Below are positions 42,801-64,000 of a stretch of DNA of 64,000 nucleotides, one piece after another. The notes under the pieces were generated by a model that did no database searches, had not been told where the DNA came from, and worked only from the letters and a program-made list of their open reading frames with translations. The position numbers and the translations under genes were made by a program. Each line of letters starts with the position of its first letter. Positions within the stretch are counted from its first letter, which is position 1. The stretch is from Parus major (Eukaryota > Chordata > Aves > Passeriformes > Paridae): NCBI RefSeq assembly GCF_001522545.3, contig NC_031796.1, positions 2,675,034 through 2,739,033 on the forward strand, read 5' to 3'.

Positions 42801-44757
42801 AGAAGAATAAAGTTGAAGAATAAAGTGTTCTCCCTTCTCCCCACATCCCCAGTCACCAATCCCAACACTCAGAGCATGCACCAGGGTGCTCCCTGAGGAC
42901 ACAGCTGCGAGGGCTCAGAGGAGCAGAGCCAAGGCAAGACAACTGCAGCTGGGTTGGTTTAGGCCCAGGGAGTCTCAGAAGCACGTCCAGTGCAGGTAAA
43001 ACCATCTTACCACTGACCAGAGCATGGGGCTCCTGTTCTGGGCAACAGAAAGCTGAAAAAGCCAGGCAGGGCTCACAGATTTCCCTGGGTTAGCGTAAAG
43101 GTGAGATGAAGAAAAAAGGGTGCAAGGAAGAAGGTGAGACCAAGAATCTGGAGCAGGGACAGAGGAAAAGCTCTTAAGGAGAGATAGACCACAAAACGTG
43201 GGTTTTTCTCAATTACTCAGCACATTTCAGGGGTGGAACTGGAGCACCTGTGATGCACAGCACGACACTGGGCCAGACTTCTCACCCCTGCTCTGCACCA
43301 CAGCACTGCACCAACTGCCCTCCATCCCCCAGCCCAGCACAATGCAAAAAACACTTGGAAAACCAATTCCTCAGCATTTCAACCACTGAATTACTTGGCC
43401 TAGAGACAAGACTCCAGACAGAGGCAAGCACTAATGAAAAATGTGACTTTCCCCAGCTGATACCCAGCAAAGCATGACTGAGCTCCTGGCAAAGAGCAGA
43501 GCAATCCAAACACATCCTGCAGCACCTGGACACCTGAAAAAGAGGGGATGTGCAGGCACCACAAGAAGGGATTTCACAGACAAGGCTGTTCCTTCCCATT
43601 TTAAAGCCTTTCTGGCCACTTGCTGATGTGATCTATCACTAATAAGGCATTTTTTTATCTTTTAAATTAATACAGAATAAAACCATTGCACAGCCCTAAA
43701 GGTCTTTCCACACAATGAAAGGTGGACACCTGGCTGGTTCCTACAGGAGAAAATCTCTATGTATTCCAGGGCACCAAGGGGTCACCAGGGCCTCATAGCA
43801 CCTTTAGGGACCCCAAAATCTTGCTGCTTACCCCGTGGAGACAGGGGACCCACAGAGACCCCTCGAGGAATCCCAAAATTCTGCCCCACGTCCCAAAGCA
43901 CCAAGGGATCACCTCCTATCACAGCATCCCTAAAGGTCCCTGCCCACAGGGAGAGGGGTCACGAGAGCTTCACAGCACCCCGGGGCACCCTAAATCCTGA
44001 CAGCAGCACCACGACACCCCTGAGCTTCCCTGCACCATCAGGGGACCCCCCAATCCTGCCCCACACCGCAGGGAGAGGCAGCACCCCAACTCCTGAGGGA
44101 GCCCTAGATGCTTATTTCACAGCACCAAGGGGTCACCACAGCCTCTGAGCATCCCCAAGAAACCCCAAAATCCAGCTCTGCACCCCACAAGACCACTACA
44201 AGCTCACGGCACCCTTAGGGAACCCTAAATCCTGCCTCACACCCCCATGGAGAGGAGTCACCCCGGGCTCACAGTGCTCCTGAGGGAACCCCCAGTCCTG
44301 TCCCACACCCCACGTTGCCAAGGGGCGGCCGGGGTCTCACAGCACCCCTGGGGGACCCTAAAATCCTGCCCCAGAGAGACGGGTCAGCCTTGCCCCGGCC
44401 CCTGAAGGAACCCAGTCCTGTCCCACATGCCACATCACCAAGAGGTCACCTCAACCTCCCGAAGTCCCGGGGAACAACGAGAGAGACGTCATCCCCCAGC
44501 CCCCCACACCACTGGGCAGGGGGGTCTCCACAGCCTCACAGGACCGTCAGGAACCCCCACACCGCTGGGGAAGAGGGGGTCACCACAGCCTCACAACACT
44601 GCCGGGGGACCCCCCAGAGCAGAGCAGCCTCCTGGCAGCGGGGCTGTGAGAAGCTCCCAAAGCCGCGGTGGCGCAGGGAGGAGCAGGAGCGGAGGAGGGA
44701 GCAGGGGATGGGCGATAGCGGCCGGTCCGTGTCCCCCCCACTTACCCGCCCCGCCAT
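662..44757 (-). CDS. NSF: NSF, vesicle-fusing ATPase (5' part, nine coding exons)
   Basis: NSF is the hexameric AAA+ ATPase that, with alpha-SNAP, takes spent SNARE complexes apart on membranes after fusion. Nine exons join in phase (12, 86, 100, 40, 167, 108, 76, 156 and 200 nt; 945 nt in total) with GT-AG borders throughout. They give residues 1-315 of a protein that is about 744 residues long in mammals. From the N terminus one sees the N domain (about residues 1-205, binds SNAP/SNARE), the linker and the start of D1. The D1 Walker A sequence GPPGCGKT falls at residues 260-267, so the P-loop lysine is K266, the same number as in mammalian NSF. Walker B, the rest of D1 and D2 lie left of position 1. 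No stop or frameshift is present, so the gene looks functional. The start is fixed by the family N terminus MAGR and a strong ATG context (A at -3, G at +4). The span includes introns. Confidence 0.97.
2735..2912. repeat. 20-bp minisatellite, about 9 copies
   Basis: The unit ACCAAAGGGCTACAGAGGCC starts at 2741 and recurs every 20 bp to 2901. Only the GAGG/GAAG position varies, and the last unit diverges. The near-identity of units suggests recent expansion. Confidence 0.97.
3029..3415 (+). mobile_element. CR1 LINE 3' fragment
   Basis: Sense-orientation CR1 end. CTCAGCCTGGAGCAGAGGAG, GGAAGGGGCTGCCCAGGGAG, GGAGGTGTCCAAGGAATG and a terminal GATTCTGGGA are diagnostic. Confidence 0.88.
3681..3965 (-). 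mobile_element. CR1 LINE 3' fragment
   Basis: Antisense CR1 end, shares its sequence (CCCTGGAGCTCTGTCCAAGC) with the copy at 22945, so both belong to one subfamily. Confidence 0.82.
8810..9008 (+). mobile_element. CR1 LINE 3' fragment
   Basis: Sense end with CCAAGGCCAGGCTGGACATT and AACCCAAACCATTCTGGAAT. Nearly the same as the copy at 40803. Confidence 0.9.
9940..10350 (-). mobile_element. CR1 LINE 3' fragment
   Basis: Antisense copy reading CAGAATCACAGAACAATTTG, then CACCCTCACAGGGAAGAATT and TTCTCCAGGCTGAACAGCCC. One of the longer antisense copies. Confidence 0.9.
11440..11545 (-). mobile_element. Short CR1 relic
   Basis: CATGGAATGGTTTGGGTTGA followed by a diverged CR1 pattern. Confidence 0.75.
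11831..11986 (-). CDS. NSF: NSF coding exon 8
   Basis: 156 nt, acceptor TTTGCAG, donor GTGAG. It encodes the linker and the start of D1, from [20 protein letters not shown] to [10 protein letters not shown]. This stretch is nearly invariant among vertebrate NSF proteins. Confidence 0.97.
12580..12621. repeat. 21-bp perfect direct duplication
   Basis: An AT-rich 21-mer (AATAATTATTCAATAACTAA plus T) is present twice in tandem with no mismatch. Confidence 0.9.
13812..14060 (-). mobile_element. CR1 LINE 3' fragment
   Basis: Antisense copy with GGGTTGGAAGGAACTTTAAA and GGGACACCTCCCACTGTCCC. Confidence 0.9.
15680..15726. repeat. 12-bp tandem array, 4 copies
   Basis: The unit AAAGGAACAGCC is repeated four times, essentially perfect. 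The 12-bp period keeps frame, but no gene is here. Confidence 0.93.
16377..16452 (-). CDS. NSF: NSF coding exon 7
   Basis: 76 nt, acceptor TTTGCAG, donor GTGAG. It encodes [20 protein letters not shown] followed by SLNLI and one base of Gly. This is the end of the N domain, leading to the N-D1 linker. Confidence 0.95.
16453..17035. other. NSF intron 6
   Basis: 583-bp intron. I see no repeat or gene in it. Confidence 0.8.
17036..17143 (-). CDS. NSF: NSF coding exon 6
   Basis: Exactly 36 codons in phase 0, from [16 protein letters not shown] to GTSKKQK, acceptor CCACAG, donor GTGGG. It belongs to the N domain. As a phase-0 cassette, its skipping would not change the frame. Confidence 0.96.
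17144..18363. other. NSF intron 5
   Basis: 1.2 kb. One short CR1 relic (about 17868-17975). Otherwise unremarkable. Confidence 0.8.
17868..17975 (-). mobile_element. Short CR1 relic
   Basis: ATCATGGAATAGTTCAGGAT through CAACCTGGCCTTGGACACTT. Confidence 0.78.
18364..18530 (-). CDS. NSF: NSF coding exon 5
   Basis: 167 nt, acceptor CCCAG, donor GTGGGC. It encodes [20 protein letters not shown] through AFSVGQQ (to residue 135), the second part of the N domain. The reading is continuous with exons 4 and 6. Confidence 0.96.
18531..22285. other. NSF intron 4
   Basis: 3.8 kb. One older CR1 fragment (about 20795-21175). No other feature is supported. Confidence 0.75.
20795..21175 (-). mobile_element. 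Older CR1 3' fragment
   Basis: CAGAATCATCAAGGCTGGAA, CCTGGGCAGCCTGTTCCAAG and TGAAGAAATTTCCCCTTATA. Differs from the others, so a distinct and probably older subfamily. Confidence 0.85.
22286..22325 (-). CDS. NSF: NSF coding exon 4 (40-nt microexon)
   Basis: Very short exon encoding [13 protein letters not shown] plus one base, acceptor TTTTACAG, donor GTGAG. A CTGAC branch-site candidate lies about 22 nt upstream on the minus strand (22346-22350). A minisatellite begins directly beyond it, so this exon's splicing signals are squeezed into about 25 bp. Confidence 0.95.
22351..22771. repeat. CCTGTCC minisatellite next to NSF exon 4
   Basis: Two interleaved unit types: 17 bp (ACACCTGTCCTGCACAA) and 20 bp (ACACCTGTCCCTCAGAACAA, with AAAACAA, GGACAA and CCTCTCC variants). 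More than 20 units run uninterrupted from about 25 bp upstream of the exon 4 acceptor. The 17-mers are at the exon-proximal end and again in the middle, which suggests unequal exchange. Confidence 0.95.
22945..23150 (-). mobile_element. CR1 LINE 3' fragment
   Basis: GGGTTGGAAAGGACCCACAG and the ordered blocks shared with the copy at 3681. Confidence 0.82.
23275..23460. repeat. AT-rich low-complexity tract
   Basis: Imperfect repeats of GTTAATAGTT and TATAATGAGTATATAATG. No coding content. Confidence 0.85.
23655..24045 (+). mobile_element. CR1 LINE 3' fragment
   Basis: Sense copy from CTGAGGGAATGGGGGTTGTT to CCTTCCAACCCAAACAGCTC, ending in CTATAATCCTATAAAT. Confidence 0.85.
25050..25149 (-). 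CDS. NSF: NSF coding exon 3
   Basis: 100 nt, acceptor TTTCCAG, donor GTATG. It completes Gln33 and encodes [14 protein letters not shown] through SIAFSLPQ, ending at residue 66. The total matches mammalian numbering, so no residues are gained or lost up to here. Confidence 0.96.
25690..26398 (+). mobile_element. CR1 LINE, longest copy (about 700 bp)
   Basis: Sense copy including the end of the second open reading frame and the 3' UTR. GTGTGCCCAGGTGGCCAAAA, GGGCTGGAAGGTGTCCAGGG and the terminal TCTATGATTCC are diagnostic. Frameshifted and inactive. Confidence 0.92.
27240..27540 (+). mobile_element. CR1-type LINE reverse-transcriptase fragment
   Basis: A plus-strand frame resembles the LINE pattern [17 protein letters not shown] and REVMEQLL, then a HGFR block after a frame change. 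5'-truncated and broken by the minisatellite to its right. Confidence 0.75.
27690..28331. repeat. 29-bp minisatellite interrupted by an assembly gap
   Basis: The unit is AAATCCCACTGCAGCTCACT followed by GGGATCTGC, with a GGTTACTGGGGTGTGC variant that becomes more common to the right. At least ten units are visible on the two sides of the gap. Its period is not a multiple of 3. Confidence 0.95.
27744..28083. other. Assembly gap (340 N)
   Basis: Run of N within the 29-bp minisatellite. The true array length is unknown. Confidence 0.99.
28655..28845 (+). mobile_element. CR1 LINE 3' fragment
   Basis: CTGTGGCTGCCCCATCCCTG, AGGCCAGGCTGGACAGGGCT and terminal TTATTCCATGATT. Confidence 0.88.
32216..32301 (-). 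CDS. NSF: NSF coding exon 2
   Basis: 86 nt between a TAG acceptor and a GTAAG donor. It encodes [20 protein letters not shown] and then NEKDFQSG plus two bases of a Gln codon. This is the N-terminal subdomain of the NSF N domain. Mammalian NSF has Ser where this copy has Pro at residue 5. Confidence 0.96.
35868..35930 (-). mobile_element. Short CR1 relic
   Basis: AAAATCACAGAATAGTTGGG then GTTGGAAGGGCCCTTTGGAG: the extreme 3' end of a CR1 copy. Confidence 0.78.
40675..40805. repeat. AT-rich low-complexity tract
   Basis: Repeated TATTTATGGATTAAATGTTT-like segments. Part of the tract (TTATGGATTAAATG) occurs twice. Confidence 0.8.
40803..41012 (+). mobile_element. CR1 LINE 3' fragment
   Basis: GGAAGGGATTGTTCCCTGGC through ACACAAACCATTCTGGGATC. 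Close sister of the copy at 8810. Inserted at the edge of an AT-rich tract. Confidence 0.9.
43780..44625. repeat. Diverged GC-rich tandem repeat in NSF intron 1
   Basis: A motif of roughly 60-70 bp recurs about a dozen times with heavy divergence. Its pattern is GGGGTCACC, then CCTCACAGCACCCC, GGGACCCCAAAATCCTGCCC, CACACCCC and GGAGAG. The array runs to about 100 bp from the NSF first exon. Confidence 0.75.
44746..44757 (-). CDS. NSF: NSF coding exon 1
   Basis: Only four codons, MAGR, then the donor GTAAG. The ATG has A at -3 and G at +4. It sits inside a CpG island, as expected for a housekeeping first exon. The 5' UTR lies to the right, within the island; its start cannot be read from sequence. 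Confidence 0.93.
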
Positions 44758-45188
44758 GTTGCCGCAGCGCCGACCGACAGGCCCTCCCCGCGGCCGCCAG
44801 GGGGCGGCGCAGCGCAGGCGCCGCGGCGCGCGGGGGCGGGGCCTCGAGGGCCGGGAGGCCACGCCCCCTGTGCACTTCTGGCTTTCCATTGGTCGCTCCT
44901 CCCGCCGCTCAAGGCACTGACTGTCGCGTCACAGAACGACCCGCCCATCGGCCTCGCCGTGAGGGGGCGGGGAGTATTGCTGTCAATCATCGGGAGAGCT
45001 GCGGTGATTGGCCGATGGCGAAGGGTGGGCGTGGCCGAGGGCTCCGGGCGGTCCCGGTATTCCCGGGAATGCTGCGGGCGCCGAGCGCGGGTTCGGGGGA
45101 GGACGCGGGGGTGGCGACGGTGGGACACGGGCAGTGCCCGGCCGGGAGCGCGACGGCAACCTGGAGGGGGCCTGGCGGGGCTCGGCTG

Positions 45189-45282
45189 GTCCCGGTCCCG
45201 GTCCCGGTCCCGGTCCCGGTCCCGGACCCGGTCCCGGACCCGGTCCCGGTCCCGGTCCCGGTCCCGATCCCGATCCCTATCC
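45189..45282. repeat. GGTCCC hexanucleotide array
   Basis: About 15 units of CCCGGT with a few CCCGGA and CCCGAT variants, inside the NSF CpG island. One plus-strand frame reads Gly-Pro repeats and another Ser-Arg repeats. I do not regard either as a gene. Confidence 0.96.
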
Positions 45283-45368
45283 CGCGGTGCAGCGGGACGG
45301 GCCGAGCGCTATGGTGTGAGGGTGAGCGGGGCCGGGCCGCCCCTGCGCCAGGAAACCCCTGCTACAAT

Positions 45369-45795
45369 TCTTTAAATGATTTAATTCTATTTTAATGTCT
45401 AATTTTAATTAATATTTTAATTTTAAGTAAATAATATTTAATTAATAATATTTAATTAATAATAATTAATTTAATCGAATATCAATAATGTTTCTAATAA
45501 TTTATCATAATTTTGTAGTAATATTAATATATTAATGATAATAGTCACATTATATACAATACATTGTAATATATATGTACAATACATATTGTAGCATATT
45601 GTATGTTATAATATTGTATTAATATAGGATGCTATATTTTTATATATAGTAAAACATAATAATAATTTAACATTTTAAATTGTATATTTTATTTTAAGTT
45701 TAATTATTATTACAATAATAATTTAACATTTTTAATTTTATATATATTTTTTAAAAGTTTAATTCTGTTTTAATTTAATTTTTAATCTGGCTTTG
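45369..45795. repeat. AT-rich block directly after the CpG island
   Basis: About 420 bp made almost entirely of A and T, with runs such as TTTAATTAATAATAATTAAT and TATATATG. It starts within about 25 bp of the GC-rich island, an abrupt change of composition. Confidence 0.9.
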
Positions 45796-46145
45796 ATTCT
45801 GTTCCTTCTCCAAAGAGGGCTGTGGTGGATTTCCCACTTCTTTTCCTAAATGCCAAACTACCACAAGGCAGCACAGCAGCTGTTGTAAACCAGGCATTGT
45901 GGTCTCCTTCAATGACATCTAATGGCTTAACTGTTTTCCCGGACTTCCCATCCGTCAGCAGCTGGCTGACACTAATGTTTGTTTATATTGGTGATGACAG
46001 TCACAGGTGTGTGGTAATGGGAGCTCAGAGCTGCCACCAAACCCCTCACAAGTGTCACCCCCGGACCTGGCTCGTTCCTGGGGAGGGTCTCAGGGCTCCT
46101 CCAGCCCATCGCTCACCTCACGGTGTCTGCTCTGCTCCCGCACAG

Positions 46146-46490
46146 CCGGGTCCTGTCTGAGCACTGAGAGCTTCCAGCTTCAGCATGTGGATGTGGATGG
46201 GATTGGCTTGGAGCAGGGCTTTGCTCTGGAGAAGCAGATGACACCGGAGGAGAGGTGCTGAGAGGTGACAGAGCTCATCGCCCTGTGTGATGTTCAGCCA
46301 GGGATGAGATCCCAGCTGTGCTCTGAGGCTGGTGTTCTGAGGAAGGTGATGACAAACACTCCAACCCCAAAGCTCAGTGGTGTCTGCAAAGCCAACCCAA
46401 ATATCCTGGGAGCTTTAATGCATTGGCAACTTGTTATAGCAGCTTCCTGCGTGGGCTTTGACAGCATAATAAAATATTAATACTGATTGT
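46146..46490 (+). ncRNA. Possible terminal exon of an unannotated transcript
   Basis: A good acceptor (pyrimidine-rich CTGCTCCCGCACAG ending at 46145) is followed by about 320 bp and then an AATAAA signal at 46468-46473, with GT-rich sequence downstream. Open frames are broken (a 38-codon piece reading SFQLQHVDVDG, stop, then another piece), so it could be a long non-coding RNA or a gene relic. An upstream exon in the CpG island, with donor near 45321, would fit a transcript divergent from NSF. I do not recognise the protein. Confidence 0.3.
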
Positions 46491-48480
46491 AACTGCTGGT
46501 TACTGCCTTGAGCGAGTACCAGAGTCAGCTGGGACCCAGAGGGGAATGCCAGGTCCATGGAAGACTGGCACTAAAAGGAGATTTTACCACAATGGCCAAA
46601 GTGGTCGGTGTCCCAGGCTGTGGATGTACCTCAGTGCACAGCACAGGCCTGAAGGGAGGAAGAAATGGGGTCAGTGCCTAAATCTGCTGTGGGCTGATCC
46701 CAGCAGCACAAGGATTCTGTTTCCTGCAGTGAGACCCTGTTGCCTCTGCCTGCAGCTGAGCAGTTTCACTGTCCCTCGACAGAAATCACTGTGCCAGCAA
46801 AACAGCACTGGGAAGTGGTTGTTAAATATTGCAAACAAGCCCTGTGCTCCGGGGTGGAAGCAGCCAGACCCTGACAGGTGACAACCTGAGCATGCTGCCA
46901 CTGTTCTCCTGCACAGCTGGAAAGGTGCCCAGCCTGGGGGCTCAGCTCAGCACTGAGATCTGGCTGAATGATGAGTTTTGTGGGGATTCTCGCTGCCCTC
47001 AGCTTCCCAGATCTCTGATCTGTGGCCTTAAGGGAGTCTCTTGCAGCAAGAAATGCAGGAAATGCAATGTATGAATTCATAGGGAACAGCTGAGGGGGAC
47101 AGTGAAGCAATGTCCGTGCTTCCCCACTGTTCACCATTTCAAAAGGGGGAGAAAAACAAAGCAAAGCTCCCCCAAACCAAGTACAAAGGTCACTCCAACT
47201 CCTCTGCACATCTGAGGGGGACAGCAGCCCACACCTGGCTGCTCCTGAGGCAACCCCAAATCCCCAAAGTCCCACAGCCATTCCCTGGGGCAGGGAGCAT
47301 GGGATGGATCTGGGACACACTCTGAAACCAAGAGCTTCACTGGTGACTCCCTCATCTCCTGGAGTGAATCCTCTGGCTTCTGGCAGACAGAAATCTGTGT
47401 CTGGAGTCCCTGGGTGGGTTTAGGAAGGGGCTGGGCAGACCTGGCCACCCAGGCTCACCCCTCTGCCCTCCCTGTTATCCTGTAGGCTGGCAGCACACAC
47501 TGAGGAAGTGAGAGATGTATCTCAGCACAAAAGACCACAATTCATAAAACAATGTCTGCTTCTGTGGGCACTTACTGTCCTGAGTAGCCCAGATAGGGGT
47601 AGCAGCAAAAATGCTGTCTCCAGAAGCCTTAAAAACAGCTTGAGGAGTGCAAAACAAAGTATCTTTCGAAAAAACAATTGAGTTTGGCTTCAAAGTTTGT
47701 GGAGTTTTCTTAGTTTTTTTCAGTGAGAACAGTGATATTCATGAACTGGCAGAGTATCTATACCAGCAGCAACAATGAAAGGCATAAACAAACACAGGCA
47801 GTGCCCCCCTGCTTGTCCCAGCTCACTCTGCCACCACCTCGCCTGTGGCTTCTCTTCCAGCCAAGCAGCCCTTGGGCTCTGGGACTCCCCAGCAGGGCAC
47901 AGACCCTGCCACAGGCACTTGGGGACCAATCTGTCACCAGTGAGGGGTGGCAGAGTGCTCCTCTTGCTCTTGTGAGAGAGCAGGACTGAGGAGATAGCTG
48001 GGCCCTGCTCTGGGCTGCTGTGGAAGGGCTGTCCAAGCCACTCTGGCAGTCACTGTCACCACCTGAGCTGGCACCAGAGCCCCTTTGCAGCTACACCCGC
48101 CACACTCACACAGACCAGGCTTCCCCCAGCACAGTCTCAGCCATCTCAATCGAGATTATCTAATCTTGGTGCAGTAATAAAATAGCAAAATAACAGCTCA
48201 AACTGGTGCCTCTGAGGATGGACCCCAAACAAAGGAAATCCATGGCTTGTATACCCTTCAGAGTGTGTGAGCAGCAGAGTCTGGTGTCACCAGCTCCTGC
48301 TGTGTCCTGAGTGTCCTGTCCCCTGGCTGGGCCGCAGGTCCCTGAGGCCATTTGTTGTGCGAAGGCTTGGAGAGGCCTCGCTCTCCTCCAGAGCTCGTCC
48401 CACAGCTCCATGGCCCGGCTCTGAATGGATTCGTTATCAGGGCTGGAAGGGGGCAGCAACTGAGGGCAGCCCCGGGATGG
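46491..48480. other. Intergenic region
   Basis: Two kilobases with scattered short open frames on both strands and no recognisable protein, repeat or promoter pattern. Confidence 0.6.
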
Positions 48481-48489
48481 GGCCTGGGG

Positions 48490-48765
48490 CGCAGGGTCGG
48501 GGGTGGTGACAGGGCCCAGGTGTGACAGTGTCGAGGGGTGAGAGTGTCGGGGGAGATGACAAGGTCGGGGTGACAGTGTCGAGAGATGTGACAAGTTCGG
48601 GGTGACAGGGTCGGGGGTGGTGACAGGGCCCAGGTGTGACAGTGTCGAGGGGTGAGAGTGTCGGGGGAGATGACAAGGTCGGGGTGACAGCGTCGAGAGG
48701 TGTGACAAGTTCGGGGTGACAGCGTCGAGAGATGTGACAAGTTCGGGGTGACAGGGCCCAAGTGT
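48490..48765. repeat. G-rich tandem repeat with 114-bp higher-order period
   Basis: Built of short GTGACAGGGTCGGGG-like units. A longer block starting CAGGGTCGGGGGTGGTGACA at 48492 recurs at 48606, and a partial third block follows. The array ends just upstream of the MEIOC CpG island. Confidence 0.9.
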
Positions 48766-49134
48766 GACAGCGCCGGAGGGGCCGCTCCTGCCGCTGTCTC
48801 CGGGCGAGCGGCGCGTCTGCGGCCGCTCATTGGCGGGAGGCACGAGCGAGCTGTTTTCCCATTGGCTGCGCGCCGGCGGGGGGGGCCAATCGCGGCGCAG
48901 CGCTTTGTTCTCCGAGCGGCGGCGGTTACCGCGTGGCGAACACAGCCGCTCACGTTGCGCGGGGAGACGCGAGGCGGCCGCGCGGGCGCTGATTGGCCGA
49001 GCGCCTCGGGCGCTGGCCAATGGGCGGGGGCGCGCGGGGTGGGGCAGCCGTTGGTCCGGCGCGAGGACAACGGCCGGAACTCAACTCGCCTGAGGCCGCC
49101 CCGCGCTGGCCCGCGCCGAGAGCTGCTCGGAGCC

Positions 49135-64000
<14,866 letters not shown>

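Larger units (their letters stand above)
32302..44745. other. NSF intron 1
   Basis: 12.4-kb first intron. It contains two CR1 pieces, an AT-rich tract at 40675-40805 and a diverged GC-rich tandem repeat at about 43780-44625 beside the promoter. Several open frames of 60-200 codons lack any recognisable protein pattern. Confidence 0.7.
44630..45345. promoter_or_regulatory. CpG island, NSF promoter region
   Basis: Dense CpG around NSF exon 1. CCAAT boxes in either direction lie at 44888-44892 and 45007-45011, with GGGGCGGGG-type GC boxes near 44834 and 44964. There is no clear TATA box. This is a typical broad housekeeping promoter. Plus-strand initiation from the same island is possible but not shown. 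Confidence 0.85.

Noticed and set aside
44427..45395. 322-codon plus-strand frame over the NSF CpG island
   Set aside because: Open only because of high GC and the hexanucleotide array. It crosses the NSF first exon in antisense and shows no recognisable protein.

Overview
This is vertebrate nuclear DNA, almost certainly from a bird. There are many diverged CR1 retrotransposon 3' ends, short introns, two CpG-island promoters and two spliced genes whose exons I can recognise at the protein level. I see no bacterial, phage or CRISPR content. Two runs of N (27744-28083 and 50627-50930) are assembly gaps.

Positions 1-44757 (minus strand) hold the 5' part of NSF, the AAA+ ATPase that recycles SNARE complexes. 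I resolve nine coding exons with consistent splice sites and phases: 44746-44757, 32216-32301, 25050-25149, 22286-22325, 18364-18530, 17036-17143, 16377-16452, 11831-11986 and 662-861. Together they encode residues 1-315: the whole N domain and the start of D1, including its Walker A motif. The rest of D1 and all of D2 lie beyond the left edge. The introns contain CR1 fragments and several minisatellites, but no other gene that I can support.

Positions 44758-49134 separate two head-to-head genes. The stretch holds the NSF CpG island with a CCCGGT hexanucleotide array, then an abrupt 420-bp AT-rich block, a possible short exon with a poly(A) signal, a G-rich tandem repeat of 114-bp period, and the CpG island of the next gene with four CCAAT boxes.

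Positions 49135-63505 (plus strand) hold most of MEIOC, the meiosis-specific partner of the RNA helicase YTHDC2. Resolved exons are 51034 leftward into the gap, 55611-55768, 55899-56003, 57400-59227, 61130-61264 and 63325-63505. The last exon or exons lie beyond the right edge. The intron at 51035-55610 contains a decayed antisense endogenous retrovirus with reverse transcriptase and integrase remnants. A separate LTR interrupts the integrase. Where env would be expected there is an open reading frame with a recognisable immunoglobulin-like domain, which is the most unusual item in the window.

The two genes have unrelated jobs, general membrane traffic and meiotic prophase control. They share a short divergent intergenic region, so coordinated or insulated regulation of a ubiquitous and a germline gene is the main question of arrangement.
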